Notes: generated by a model not told the origin, from the sequence alone. Counted from the first letter of the stretch, positions 1 through 9,237 are shown. The stretch is 64,000 nt of DNA from Effrenium voratum (GCA_963377175.1 CAUJNA010001233.1:1-64000); one strand, 5' to 3'. A program made the numbers and translations.

Positions 1-115
1 ATAATCCTATAATGTCTCTAACCTTTGCCTTTTGTTGTGTTGATAAATTCCCCTTGTTCCTTTCGAGTTTGCTTTCTAAAGAGTTAACATTTCTTTTTAC
101 AGCTTTTGATGTCAT
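1..115 (-). CDS. Partial viral ORF, N-terminus only
   Basis: An open frame on the minus strand starts at ATG 113-115 and runs off the left edge without a stop. The 38 visible residues are lysine-, serine- and asparagine-rich (start MTSKAVKRNV) and hydrophilic. No family is recognised. The ATG lies 150 bases from the divergent small gene at 266, so the AT-rich gap 116-265 probably holds promoters for both. Confidence 0.5.
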   Translation of the reverse strand, partial: MTSKAVKRNVNSLESKLERNKGNLSTQQKAKVRDIIGL

Positions 116-265
116 AATAATATTTATACTATATATTTTATAGTGTCAATATTTCTTTAAATGCGTTTTTTCTTGAAATGGTATTTAATAATAATTTATG
201 GTATATAATTATATTTTATGTAAAACTTATTTAAAGAAATACTGCGTTAATAATATATTAACAGA

Positions 266-484
266 ATGCCCAGATTATCAAAATATCATGATGTTACTAA
301 GGACTTGAACCCGGATGACTACACAATGGAAGAGATACAAAAACAGATGGCTATATACAACCGCTTGTATTATCTTAAGAACCTACAAAAAGATGGATGG
401 ATGGAAAATAAAATTGAACAAAGCAAAAAGGCATATCGTCAGAAAGCCATAAAGGAATACATAGAAAAACAAAATAGATATTGA
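266..484 (+). CDS. Small hypothetical viral protein (72 aa)
   Basis: A short basic, tyrosine- and lysine-rich protein, mostly predicted helix, without a recognisable motif. The start ATG follows an AT-rich leader. It converges with the fibre gene on the opposite strand (true end 567 or 708). Codon use is as AT-rich as in its neighbours, which supports a real gene. No function is assigned. Confidence 0.55.
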   Translation: MPRLSKYHDVTKDLNPDDYTMEEIQKQMAIYNRLYYLKNLQKDGWMENKIEQSKKAYRQKAIKEYIEKQNRY

Positions 485-566
485 TGAAATTAAAAACCCT
501 CAAGAACTACTTGACAAGCTCACGAAATGAAATACTTAATAATATTATGTTGTTTAATATTATTAA

Positions 567-707
567 TTATTTAGATTTTTTCTTTTTCAATAATTTAGTT
601 TCCAAATATTCAACCCTTTTAATTAAGGACTGTAATGCACCCCAGCTAATACAAGTCATTTTGTCATAACTCATTGTTAAATATTCGCCCTCATCATTTA
701 CAACACC
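567..707 (-). pseudogene. Remainder of the S74 domain after the in-frame stop
   Basis: Directly downstream of the TAA at 708-710, in the same frame, 46 codons stay open to a second TAA at 567-569. The residues fit the conserved end of an S74 domain: a Tyr-containing segment (LTMSYDKM) and a helix (LQSLIKRVEYLETKLL) ending in a lysine run. Either a single-base nonsense change split the gene, or the first TAA is read through. Both frame ends use TAA, so a general code change is unlikely. Confidence 0.7.
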
Positions 708-2648
708 TTATTTTTCAGGTGTATTTGCTTTAACTTGTTGAGCGATGAAGCCAATCTCGTGTTTCTTCATATTGTTTGTCTTCATAAATGTTTTGACATC
801 AATATTTTTCACCATTTCAATAGTGTCATCTTCAATATGTTGAATGTATCTTTTTAATCTTTCGTCACTGCTTAAATTAAAACTGTTATATGCAACAAAC
901 TGACTACTGTTTAACTCTAAATATTTAGTGCCATTAATATAACTATCAATGGATGTTGATGCTTCCGTTCTCAAAACAGCATCACTATTTAAATGTCTCA
1001 AAGTGATTTTATGAGCAATTCCAAAAGTCATATCACCGTCAATAGTCCAGTCGCCTCGTAATTCGCTATTGCTACCACTATTTAAAATAATTTTATTATC
1101 AGCATATGTTGAAGATAATCCAACAACGAAATTAATAGAGTTTGACGTGTTGCTATTCCTGATTATTAAATCATTTGTATCGACATACATTTCAGCATTA
1201 TCAATTATTAGTTTTGATGTGTTGCCAAATTGAACATTGCCACTCGGTGAATTTTGTAATAATAAAGTATTTCCTGATACAGACTGAACTTGGTTGACTT
1301 CAACTTTCTTACCAGAAAACATTGTTAAATCGCCGTTTGTATATACATCACCTAATACATCAACTGGCTTATTGAATATGGTTTTAGATACTGCACCATC
1401 GCACATAAAATATTGGTTAGAAGAATTTGTAATATCACCAACACTAACAGCAACAAAATTATTATGCGCCATATATAAGCCTTCTGTAGCATCTAGTGTA
1501 TATCTTCGTATTGAACCATTATTATTAAAATTTAAAAATGAACCATTGTTAAGACTTATTGCGTTGTCAGTTCCTACAAACTGAACAGCACTGGTAAATC
1601 TCGCTTGTCCGGCACAGTTTAAAACATAACCAGAAACACCAACAGCACCTAAACCAAACCTATCCTTAACCCAGACACGACCAACATTAGCATCTCCTAT
1701 TTGAGTTTCCCATTGACCTCCTGAGCTACTCATCCACATTCTGCCATCTCTATTAATATTAAATTCTCTGTTAAACATTACGAATTGAATGTGTAATCCA
1801 TTACTTGGTGCCCTATAATTATTACAAAATAAAGTATTACCAGAAACCATTGTAATAGAGTCATGAAATGTAACCGGACCCGATACTGATTGATTGCTTA
1901 AATCTAGTTTATCTAATTTTTGTAAATCCGTTGCTAATAAACTATTGATAGTATTTGAATTTTCAGTTATTAATAAATCTTGTGTCGTGTTGTCTGATAC
2001 GATTGAAGCAAATGTATTGGTGTATGCAGTATTTGTATTGAATAAATTAGTATCGTTTGCATATAATGTTGATACATCTGCTAAAATTGTTGATATTGTG
2101 TTTCCGTGTCCTGTTATTAGTGAAGAATTTGAACTTATATTATTGAAGTTTGAAGTGATTGTATTATTGAAATTTCCTACTAAGAATGTATTAGAACTAA
2201 TAGTATTGAAGTTTGATGTTATTGTAGCATTTAAATTACTGATTAAAAAAGTATTAGAACTAATATTATTAGCATTTGTGTCAAGTTTAATTGTATTTGC
2301 GGATATGGTCGGTAGTATTGAAGTTATGGTTAATCCGTGTGCTGTTATATTATTAAGGTTGCTTGTAATTGTTGCGTTTTGATTTACTTGTTCGTCAAAC
2401 ATTGTTGTTGATGTTGCGTTTAATTCAGTAATATCTAAAATATTGGCATCTATCTTATTTTTCTGTGCTAAAATAAGAGCATCAACTTCTTCAGTAGTAT
2501 AACCGCCACCTAATGATCCTGCTGTGTCTGCTAATTCTTGTTTTGTAGCATAAACACTGCTTAACGTTGATGGTTCTGTTGAATTTATTAATACTAGTTC
2601 ACTTGCTACAATTCTACTTGAGCCGTCCAGTGATAATGTTGAAAACAT
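708..2648 (-). CDS. Fibre/spike-like protein with C-terminal S74 chaperone domain, cut by an in-frame TAA
   Basis: A 646-residue protein. Residues about 60-250 are a degenerate repeat rich in Asn, Ser, Thr and Ile (patterns such as ITSNFNNISSN), as in trimeric fibrous shafts. The middle part looks like beta-rich carbohydrate-binding repeats. The C-terminus from about residue 593 begins with SSDERLKRYI and includes IGFIAQQVKA, the signature of the intramolecular chaperone of endosialidase (Peptidase_S74), which trims itself off after trimerisation in phage tailspikes. The frame stops at TAA 708-710, but the same frame stays open to 567 and encodes the expected rest of the domain (MSYDKM, then WGALQSLIKRVEYLE). 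A role in host-cell attachment at the virion surface is inferred. Confidence 0.8.
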   Translation of the reverse strand: MFSTLSLDGSSRIVASELVLINSTEPSTLSSVYATKQELADTAGSLGGGYTTEEVDALILAQKNKIDANILDITELNATSTTMFDEQVNQNATITSNLNNITAHGLTITSILPTISANTIKLDTNANNISSNTFLISNLNATITSNFNTISSNTFLVGNFNNTITSNFNNISSNSSLITGHGNTISTILADVSTLYANDTNLFNTNTAYTNTFASIVSDNTTQDLLITENSNTINSLLATDLQKLDKLDLSNQSVSGPVTFHDSITMVSGNTLFCNNYRAPSNGLHIQFVMFNREFNINRDGRMWMSSSGGQWETQIGDANVGRVWVKDRFGLGAVGVSGYVLNCAGQARFTSAVQFVGTDNAISLNNGSFLNFNNNGSIRRYTLDATEGLYMAHNNFVAVSVGDITNSSNQYFMCDGAVSKTIFNKPVDVLGDVYTNGDLTMFSGKKVEVNQVQSVSGNTLLLQNSPSGNVQFGNTSKLIIDNAEMYVDTNDLIIRNSNTSNSINFVVGLSSTYADNKIILNSGSNSELRGDWTIDGDMTFGIAHKITLRHLNSDAVLRTEASTSIDSYINGTKYLELNSSQFVAYNSFNLSSDERLKRYIQHIEDDTIEMVKNIDVKTFMKTNNMKKHEIGFIAQQVKANTPEK

Positions 2649-2665
2649 AATTATTATATAGTAGG

Positions 2666-3286
2666 TTATATAATAATTATATTTTGTCTTTTCTTTCCTC
2701 TTGAACCAAATATACCTTTATTTAATGCATTGTATTTTTCTTGCTTCTGTCTCAAATATTCATTTTGCAATAATTGGTAATGCTGTGCTATATTTTGTAG
2801 CGGGTTTGGAGGCGGTTGTGATGCTTGTGGCATCGCTTCGCGTGGTTGCATTCTTCTTGGGGGTGGTGTGTTCGCTATTATATTATTTTGTTGCTGTTGT
2901 TGTGGAATATGTTGCTCTTCTTCTTCGCGATATTCTACCTTCTGGGGTTTTGCTATTGGAACTGCTTTTGGTTTGATTGATTTAATTGGTTTAGATTCTA
3001 ATGGTCCTTGGCAATTGCGTTCGTGGCTGTATCTATATGATTTTAATGTTAAAGTTTTGGCACATTTTGGACAGGTTATTTTCTTTTCATTGCGTGCTTG
3101 AGTTTTTGAGTTGTTTTTCAATGGTTCGCGTAGCAACGCGAATGCTTCGCGTTCTATAGGTTTCGCTTCTGTTGGTGCTTCTATTGTTGGTTCTGCCTTT
3201 GGTGCTTCTTCTTCAAGTGGTGGTAATTCATTTACTGGCTCGTCTGCTTCAATTGTATTAGTAATTTCAGGTTCAACTTCTGACAT
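2666..3286 (-). CDS. Zinc-finger, Pro/Glu/Gln-rich hypothetical protein (206 aa)
   Basis: The N-terminal 60 residues are acidic and rich in Glu, Pro and Ala. Residues about 72-92 form a single zinc knuckle with spacing C-x2-C ... H-x3-C (CPKCAKTL ... YSHERNC). A glutamine/proline-rich linker with a QQQQQ run follows, then a basic tail. The layout suggests a nucleic-acid- or partner-binding adaptor, but no family is recognised. It sits 17 bases upstream of the fibre gene on the same strand, so the two may share a transcript. GC-rich patches containing GCTTCGCG occur in the coding sequence. Confidence 0.65.
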   Translation of the reverse strand: MSEVEPEITNTIEADEPVNELPPLEEEAPKAEPTIEAPTEAKPIEREAFALLREPLKNNSKTQARNEKKITCPKCAKTLTLKSYRYSHERNCQGPLESKPIKSIKPKAVPIAKPQKVEYREEEEQHIPQQQQQNNIIANTPPPRRMQPREAMPQASQPPPNPLQNIAQHYQLLQNEYLRQKQEKYNALNKGIFGSRGKKRQNIIII

Positions 3287-3400
3287 ATATAATATATTAT
3301 ATATTTTGTCTATATGTTTTATATATTTTGTCTATATGGACAAATTGAGAAATATTAATATTAATAATTTGATATAAATATTAATATTTAGGTTGTTTAT

Positions 3401-4270
3401 TCAATTATCTAATTGAAAGATAATGCTAAAAGAAATGGGAACGCCATGAAAATCAATTAATTCGTTTCTTGAAGTTGTTATTCTAAAGTGTAGTCTCTTA
3501 ATATTTTTACCGCCTACATCAATAAAATCTGCATATATGGGCGCTGTAAAATCTGTTATAACTCCGCCAAGTTGTTGATTGATTTGAACTTTTTTAATTA
3601 CTGAACTGCTGAAATTGTTAGGTGCTGAATATTTATAATCGCTTAATTGAGGACAATTTATGTATATGTTCTGAAAAGGAACTAAATTAAAGTATCCACT
3701 TAACCAAGATGACGCAGGTTCATAGGCAATATAATTACTTAATAAATAATTGATAGCTTTTGGTCTTAAATTGTCATATTCAAACTGTCCTCTGTTCCAT
3801 TCACCATTTACATAAGTTTCTAATTCTTCATCTGTAGGTATTTTGATTTTGTAATTTAGAGGGTCATTTAATTTAAGTTCCATTTTGCGTTCGCTTTGTC
3901 CATATACTGTTAAGAATAAGTCAGGCACAATATCATTAAATGCCGTGTTTAATTCTGATTGTATTTTAAATGATAATTGATTGGCATAATAAATTTCACC
4001 GGATACATCAACGGCAGTGCTTCTTAATAAGACATTGGAACTATTATATAACATAATATAGAAGCGTTCGTAAAACCCTTTCTCTGTTGTATAAAACGGA
4101 GTGCTGAATGAACACTCTGTCACGAACATTTTTGTTCTTGGTGGAATTTCAAAGTTTTGGTCAAGTTCTATAATAAAATCGCTGGTAGAATTACTTTCTG
4201 GTAATCTGTAAGCACTATCAACATAGATTTTTTTATATGTTAATCTATCACTCATAAATATAATATACAA
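3401..4270 (-). CDS. Probable penton / minor capsid protein
   Basis: A 289-residue protein, beta-rich, without signal peptide or membrane segment. The N-terminus (IYVDSAYRLPESNSTSDFII) and the C-terminus (LIDFHGVPISFSIIFQL) match the general look of single-jelly-roll minor capsid (penton) proteins of PLVs and virophages, where a short N-terminal 'DS..R' segment leads into the first strand and the last strand is hydrophobic. The second Met (4255-4253) is as good a start as the first. It is divergent from the lipase gene, with an 89-bp shared promoter region. The call rests on appearance and context with the capsid gene and ATPase. Confidence 0.5.
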   Translation of the reverse strand: MYIIFMSDRLTYKKIYVDSAYRLPESNSTSDFIIELDQNFEIPPRTKMFVTECSFSTPFYTTEKGFYERFYIMLYNSSNVLLRSTAVDVSGEIYYANQLSFKIQSELNTAFNDIVPDLFLTVYGQSERKMELKLNDPLNYKIKIPTDEELETYVNGEWNRGQFEYDNLRPKAINYLLSNYIAYEPASSWLSGYFNLVPFQNIYINCPQLSDYKYSAPNNFSSSVIKKVQINQQLGGVITDFTAPIYADFIDVGGKNIKRLHFRITTSRNELIDFHGVPISFSIIFQLDN

Positions 4271-4359
4271 TAGAAATTATAATATAATTATTATTGATAA
4301 TTACTTTGTAATTATTGTTATTAATAGATAATTTTAAAAAAAATATATATTAATAATAT

Positions 4360-5139
4360 ATGATTGGACGACAATTATTATTAGGTGCTATAGAAGGCAG
4401 GACACCTACGCAAATGATGGCAGGTGTAGCAAGTGATAAAGCATATACGGCAGGTAAGGATTTAATAGAAGATGTATTTTTTAATCATAAAAAGACATTG
4501 GAAGACAAAATAGGAGGTTTCAATAAACATTTTGATAAGCAGATAATGAAACATAAAACACGATATGCTGAAGAAATTAATGTTCAAAATAAAAATAAAA
4601 TCGATGATGTCAAGGGTTTAGACGCGGCCTATTCAAATGTGAATGGAATAACAAGAATAGGCAACACATTATATATTGGTGGTACTGGTGCTAAAACGGG
4701 ACTAAATCACAAAGTCAATGATGTAATTGCAGATTTGTTTTTTATTCCTACTCATAATGTTCAATTAAGCGAAAGATATAAAGACGCAATGGAAGAATTA
4801 ATGAAAAATCCAGATGTGAATAGAATTGTTGGACATAGCCTCGGTTCATCCGTTGTTCAAGAAATCAACAACAGACACGGCAACAAATATGCTAGTACTG
4901 TTTATTCATCACCTTTTGTATCAGGAACTAACCAGCAGAAAAACCCGCGACACTTACGATTTAGAAATCGTGGAGACCCTATAGCAATGTTCGATGACGC
5001 GGCAATAACTGGAGAAATAGAAAGCAATAATTTATTAGATAAACACAGTTTCAATAATTGGACAGGACAAGGTATGACTGAAATTAATCCTACTACTGAT
5101 ATTTCTAATGGGTTCAACCCGAATGATAATTCGGGTTAA
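4360..5139 (+). CDS. Class 3-type lipase / alpha-beta hydrolase
   Basis: A 259-residue protein. Residues 156-164 (IVGHSLGSS) contain the nucleophile elbow GHSLG with Ser160. Asp206 in RNRGDP and His229 in DKHSF follow in the right order and spacing to complete a Ser-Asp-His triad, as in class 3 lipases. An amphipathic basic N-terminus of about 90 residues precedes the catalytic core; no signal peptide is seen. It would hydrolyse lipid esters. In a non-enveloped virus it could help breach a host membrane during entry or release, or act on host lipids; this is inference. It ends just before a small lysine-rich gene. Confidence 0.75.
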   Translation: MIGRQLLLGAIEGRTPTQMMAGVASDKAYTAGKDLIEDVFFNHKKTLEDKIGGFNKHFDKQIMKHKTRYAEEINVQNKNKIDDVKGLDAAYSNVNGITRIGNTLYIGGTGAKTGLNHKVNDVIADLFFIPTHNVQLSERYKDAMEELMKNPDVNRIVGHSLGSSVVQEINNRHGNKYASTVYSSPFVSGTNQQKNPRHLRFRNRGDPIAMFDDAAITGEIESNNLLDKHSFNNWTGQGMTEINPTTDISNGFNPNDNSG

Positions 5140-5202
5140 ATGCTTCGCGTTTCAACCCTAATTCAACACCAGAACAATAAAATATCAATAATATTAATAA
5201 TA

Positions 5203-5424
5203 ATGTTTAGAAATAAAGAAAAACAAAACAAAATTCCAATAGAGAAGAAACTGACAAAAGAACCTACAAAATACGATAAACAATATAAAAATTTAGATTA
5301 TGATACTTTAAAAGATATAGTTGATACAAAAAATAATTATCTAATAAATACTATAAAAAATACAACTTCAAATAATTCTACTACAATGCTCCCACATAAG
5401 AAAAATATAAAAATAAAAAAATAA
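5203..5424 (+). CDS. Small Lys/Asn-rich hypothetical viral protein (73 aa)
   Basis: Very basic and hydrophilic. I start it at ATG 5203 because this codon follows the usual AT-rich leader, while an upstream in-frame ATG at 5140 abuts the lipase stop and sits on a GCTTCGCG patch. No motif is recognised. It lies between the lipase and the major capsid gene. Confidence 0.45.
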   Translation: MFRNKEKQNKIPIEKKLTKEPTKYDKQYKNLDYDTLKDIVDTKNNYLINTIKNTTSNNSTTMLPHKKNIKIKK

Positions 5425-5478
5425 AATCTAAGTTTATCATGTTCTAATTTTGATATAGTTATTTTTTTTAAAAAAAAA

Positions 5479-5483
5479 ATCTA
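5479..5483 (+). promoter_or_regulatory. ATCTA promoter-like motif before the major capsid gene
   Basis: ATCTA lies 19 bases upstream of ATG 5502, right after an A/T homopolymer stretch. A second copy is at 5426-5430. It resembles the TCTA-in-AT-rich late promoter of Cafeteria roenbergensis virus and mavirus. Confidence 0.5.
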
Positions 5484-5501
5484 TATCATCATATATAAGT
5501 A

Positions 5502-7043
5502 ATGGATAATATAATTGCAGAAAGTGAAACTACAATGATTAACTCGTTAAATTTTGGACTTCCAGAAACAGCACAATACATCACAGACAGAAGACACGTT
5601 AATTATTTTCCATCGGGCAGTAATGTTTATAATCCAAATGCAGGAAACAAAAATATTAGATTTCATATATCAGGAGAAGACAACACATATATTGATTTAT
5701 CAAGTATTCGTTTATTTGCAAATCTTCAAAACACTGACGGAACACGAAGTCATTTTTTACGACCGTTAGGTAATTTATCATCCTTCTTCAGTCGTTATAG
5801 ATGCACTGTTGGAGGTCAGCAAGTTCAGGATATTATTGAATACAATAGACATTGTGAATTGTATAATTCTTTTAAAAGTCAAGATGCCAGAGATATGGAC
5901 GATTTAGAAAGTAGCACTGGACTGGCAGAAATGTTAGATGTCAATAAAAGAACCAATCCCGCTGCCGACCCCGCGGCGGTTACATTTCCAACTACACGAG
6001 ACCACAACAACTGGGGAGATTTAACAGCACGATATACTCGCCATTCAGTAGCAGGAATACCCGGCGCTAATGGTTATATGCGATTAGGACATAAACCAGT
6101 ATGCGGATTGTTAGAAAGCAATTATTATTTACCTCTACGATATGCTCCACTTGAACTAGAATTTACAATTGTATCAGATGAACATACACCAGTCATTACA
6201 CCATTTGCTAAAAACGATGACAATGTTCATATTGATGCAAATGGTTATTATTTCACAACTGGAGACACCAGCACCTCGTGGGAATTAAATAATGTAATCC
6301 TACGAGCCGAGGTAATACAATTGGACAACACGGTCAATAATAATATAGAGAAACATTTGTTAGAGGGTCAAAGTTTGAAATTAGTATTTCCAATGTATCA
6401 CACTATGACGCAATCATTCAACGCGGCAGGAGGTGAAATTAATATGAACATTGTTAAATCCGTGTCTAAATTAAATGGTTGTTTCATTACATTGTATCGT
6501 GCGCCAAGAGCAGGTGTAGATGCTGATAATGCCAACTATTACAGACACGATAATTATATTTATAAGAGATGGAACTATTTTTACAATCCTATGATTAATT
6601 CTCGTATTTTTGATGGTCCTGATCCAGATGGCGCTGATCGTGAGCGTTTCCAAGGTAAAGGTTTTCAAGATAAAGATTTAAATTTAACGTGGCAATTACA
6701 AATTAATAATAAGAAATATCCAGAGTTTGAATGTCAATCAATGGCAGAAACTGCATATTATTTAAGACGAACATTACACTATTTGAACCCTGACCAAGAT
6801 GCCTTTAGTATTTCCTACAAGCGATTTAGAGAAGATAAATTTGTAATTGGTATATCGTTTGAGAAAATGGCAGACACTAATTTTACTGGACAGAATACTA
6901 AAATGGGAGGTTTACTCGTTTTTAAATTGAAAGGGTCTAACAGAGCACTGACAACTGATGAAGATGTGCGAGAATTATTTGTGCATATGATTTCGGAGTC
7001 TGTTCTGGAATTACGCGAAAGTGGGAGCGTGCTTTACGATTAA
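5502..7043 (+). CDS. MCP: Probable double-jelly-roll major capsid protein
   Basis: A 513-residue, beta-rich, soluble protein without membrane segments, in the length range of PLV capsid proteins. It opens with a Leu/Asn-rich segment (SLNFGLPETAQYITDRR), followed by strands around residues 40-110 (IRLFANLQ, RYRCTVGGQQVQDI). A second long beta-rich half leads to a C-terminus with KMGGLLVFKLKG and VLELRESGSVLYD, a type of ending common in PLV capsids. It would form the pseudo-hexagonal capsomers of an icosahedral shell. The gene is the longest plus-strand gene of the cluster and has two ATCTA motifs upstream. Family assignment is from overall appearance and from the ATPase and penton-like genes nearby. 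Confidence 0.7.
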   Translation: MDNIIAESETTMINSLNFGLPETAQYITDRRHVNYFPSGSNVYNPNAGNKNIRFHISGEDNTYIDLSSIRLFANLQNTDGTRSHFLRPLGNLSSFFSRYRCTVGGQQVQDIIEYNRHCELYNSFKSQDARDMDDLESSTGLAEMLDVNKRTNPAADPAAVTFPTTRDHNNWGDLTARYTRHSVAGIPGANGYMRLGHKPVCGLLESNYYLPLRYAPLELEFTIVSDEHTPVITPFAKNDDNVHIDANGYYFTTGDTSTSWELNNVILRAEVIQLDNTVNNNIEKHLLEGQSLKLVFPMYHTMTQSFNAAGGEINMNIVKSVSKLNGCFITLYRAPRAGVDADNANYYRHDNYIYKRWNYFYNPMINSRIFDGPDPDGADRERFQGKGFQDKDLNLTWQLQINNKKYPEFECQSMAETAYYLRRTLHYLNPDQDAFSISYKRFREDKFVIGISFEKMADTNFTGQNTKMGGLLVFKLKGSNRALTTDEDVRELFVHMISESVLELRESGSVLYD

Positions 7044-7050
7044 AATTAAA

Positions 7051-7055
7051 ATCTA
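7051..7055 (+). promoter_or_regulatory. ATCTA promoter-like motif before the 7069 gene
   Basis: ATCTA, 13 bases upstream of ATG 7069 and within AT-rich DNA just after the capsid stop codon. Confidence 0.45.
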
Positions 7056-7068
7056 TGATAAATATATA

Positions 7069-7386
7069 ATGTATAAATTCCACAAAATAAATAATAAGAA
7101 AAATAAAGGTAAAGTATTTTTACAATCCTCACAAATTAAATATAGTCCATTTGATGTAAAAGATACAAAATATTTAGAACACCTGCACGAACAAATGAAG
7201 TTAAGAAACTCACAAGAAGCATCAGTAGCATTAAGGAAAAAGATTGACGAAGGAAATAAGAGAGCAAACTATGTAAATGAGCTGGATAGGATGATGGGTG
7301 AATTATATCGTCCTAACTTGCCACATGCAACAAAAGAACATTTAAATAAATGTTATGAAGATACAAAAAAGTTAATATTTACTTAA
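7069..7386 (+). CDS. Small hypothetical viral protein (105 aa)
   Basis: A basic, mostly helical protein. The frame is open further upstream into the end of the capsid gene, but ATG 7069 follows the ATCTA motif at the usual distance, so I use it as the start. The central part (about residues 35-75) looks like a charged helix. No family is recognised. Its place directly behind the capsid gene suggests a structural or assembly role, without direct evidence. Confidence 0.55.
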   Translation: MYKFHKINNKKNKGKVFLQSSQIKYSPFDVKDTKYLEHLHEQMKLRNSQEASVALRKKIDEGNKRANYVNELDRMMGELYRPNLPHATKEHLNKCYEDTKKLIFT

Positions 7387-7409
7387 GATTTATTATAATA
7401 ATATTAATA

Positions 7410-7414
7410 ATCTA
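7410..7414 (+). promoter_or_regulatory. ATCTA promoter-like motif before the 7433 gene
   Basis: ATCTA, 18 bases upstream of ATG 7433, in a run of AT repeats. Confidence 0.45.
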
Positions 7415-7432
7415 ACTATTATTATAATAAAT

Positions 7433-8404
7433 ATGGCAACTACAGCAAGTTTAGAATTAATAAACCCATATGCAAAATTTGGATTGAAACGACGACCTAC
7501 TTATGAAGAAATCACTAATTTGATAGGTGAGAACGAACAATTAACAGGAAAACTACCTAACAGAGATGCTACATTCTTCAAAGCAAGTCCTCAGGGTAGT
7601 TTTTTTGATGGAAGCGACCATTTAGAATTATTGAAAGACCAAGAGATGAGAATATTAGACAGACAAATGAGAGAGGCAATGATAAAACAAGAAGCACATA
7701 GAAATGGACACACATATGCAGTTCATAGAAGAAACACAGAACCGGCAACAACAACAGATGATATCCAACCGACACAACCAGAAGAACCAACAATAGCACC
7801 TGTGCAAACAGAATTGCAACAACGAGCACAACAAGCAACACAAAGACAGCAAGAAGCACAAGAACAACATAGAAACTTTATTGCACAAGGCGCATCGTCT
7901 ATTTTCAATCGCTTAATGTTAGGACGCTCAATATCAAGCGACATAACTGACAGCCCAGAATTAATACCAGATGATGAAATGATGACAGCAAGAGAATCGC
8001 AATTAAGTGAAAAAGATAAAATAATTATATCAAGAATTGATGAACTACACCCAGACATTCAACCGGAGTTTAAACAACAAGCGTTTGAAATATTGTATTC
8101 AGTAAGGGACAGGCAACCACGAATTTTTGCTAATAATTTGACTGAAATGAGCAAAGTCGTAAATGATTTATATATTATGCAACTAATTAAGGCAACGGAG
8201 TTTGAAGAATTTTCACATCTAGCAAGACTTCATAAGAATGCAAAAGGCGATACAAAGAAACCAATAACAGACCAAATCGCCCAAATGTATGGCGACTTAG
8301 TTTATTACAAATATATCGCCAAACCCCAACAAGTAATAGGAGCAACTACTAAAAAGATGGCAAAACCTCCAAGTCGAGCAGCAGGAAGCGGTGAAAGTAA
8401 ATAA
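7433..8404 (+). CDS. Hypothetical virion-type protein (323 aa), Gln-rich coiled-coil middle
   Basis: The N-terminal 100 residues are well ordered (NPYAKFGLKRRPTYEEIT). Residues about 100-155 are Pro/Thr/Gln-rich and pass into a Gln/Glu/Ala coiled-coil-like helix. The C-terminal half is helical. There is no catalytic motif. It follows the capsid gene and the 7069 gene in the same direction and could be a scaffold or internal capsid protein. No family is recognised. Confidence 0.6.
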   Translation: MATTASLELINPYAKFGLKRRPTYEEITNLIGENEQLTGKLPNRDATFFKASPQGSFFDGSDHLELLKDQEMRILDRQMREAMIKQEAHRNGHTYAVHRRNTEPATTTDDIQPTQPEEPTIAPVQTELQQRAQQATQRQQEAQEQHRNFIAQGASSIFNRLMLGRSISSDITDSPELIPDDEMMTARESQLSEKDKIIISRIDELHPDIQPEFKQQAFEILYSVRDRQPRIFANNLTEMSKVVNDLYIMQLIKATEFEEFSHLARLHKNAKGDTKKPITDQIAQMYGDLVYYKYIAKPQQVIGATTKKMAKPPSRAAGSGESK

Positions 8405-8421
8405 TAATATAAGTATATTTA

Positions 8422-9201
8422 ATGATAATATTAACTAAAAACATACTGAAAAGAAAGAAGCAGAAATTCAATGATAAATATGATGACGACAGTTTTACAA
8501 TACATAACCTAATGAAACCAAACACACCAACAACAATACAACCACCGAAACTGATGAAAAAGGGCATACCGAGAGAATTTATTGACATTGCAACCAATAC
8601 AGATACAATCGCCACAGAAACCAGAGAGACTCAAGAAAAGTTATACAATGATGCAAATCAGCAATTAAATATGACATTTGAAGCGTTTAAGGTAAAGGAA
8701 AACCAGGACAATATGTTTCAAATAATGCTTAAAAACTTTTGGCGCAACACATACAAAAGAAATGAGCCAACAAGAACACAAGCAACACAAACATTGAAAA
8801 ACCAACGTGACGCAATGGTGTCAGCCTTTACTAAAATGCTTGACAACAACAAACCGCCAGAACCACCGCCAAAGAAACCACCAGACGAGGATGACAGCGA
8901 TGAAGAAGAAAAGAAGTTCAAACTGACAAAAATGATAGAAATAATGCTACACAACGGCGCTACAGTAGCAGATATAATATTAAACTTATCACACAGCGCA
9001 ATTGCAACAACAATAAATATCGCAGATTTAGTTAATCAAATAACAGCAGGAAATGCACAAAGTAGCAGTAGCAATTCATCAAATGAAGCTATTAGTGTTC
9101 ATAGTTCTCCACCTATTACTGTTCATAGTTCTTCATCTGAAAGTCCAACAGAAATACCAGCACCAACTGAAGACGAAGAAGAAGAAGAAAACCAACATTA
9201 A
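8422..9201 (+). CDS. Hypothetical viral protein (259 aa) with Pro/acidic linker and Ser-rich tail
   Basis: A basic N-terminus, a helical middle, a Pro-rich and acidic segment around residues 134-155 (PPEPPPKKPPDEDDSDEEE), a hydrophobic helical patch (about 160-210) and a Ser-rich, acidic tail ending in a Glu run. It starts 18 bases after the previous gene, suggesting cotranscription. Low-complexity linkers of this kind occur in viral scaffold and tegument-like proteins, but no homology is recognised. Confidence 0.6.
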   Translation: MIILTKNILKRKKQKFNDKYDDDSFTIHNLMKPNTPTTIQPPKLMKKGIPREFIDIATNTDTIATETRETQEKLYNDANQQLNMTFEAFKVKENQDNMFQIMLKNFWRNTYKRNEPTRTQATQTLKNQRDAMVSAFTKMLDNNKPPEPPPKKPPDEDDSDEEEKKFKLTKMIEIMLHNGATVADIILNLSHSAIATTINIADLVNQITAGNAQSSSSNSSNEAISVHSSPPITVHSSSSESPTEIPAPTEDEEEEENQH

Positions 9202-9216
9202 TTTTGAAAAATTAAA

Positions 9217-9221
9217 ATCTA
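9217..9221 (+). promoter_or_regulatory. ATCTA promoter-like motif before the 9238 gene
   Basis: ATCTA (within AAATCTAAATAAT), 16 bases upstream of ATG 9238. Almost the same extended sequence precedes the genes at 11,617 and 11,965. Confidence 0.55.
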
Positions 9222-9237
9222 AATAATATTATATATA

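Noticed and set aside
481..669. 62-codon plus-strand frame
   Set aside because: It is antisense to the continuation of the S74 domain and has no AT-rich leader or motif of its own.
7578..8058. Cys/Leu-rich minus-strand frames opposite the 7433 gene
   Set aside because: Shadows of the Gln/Thr/Ala-rich plus-strand gene; composition is not that of the other viral genes.
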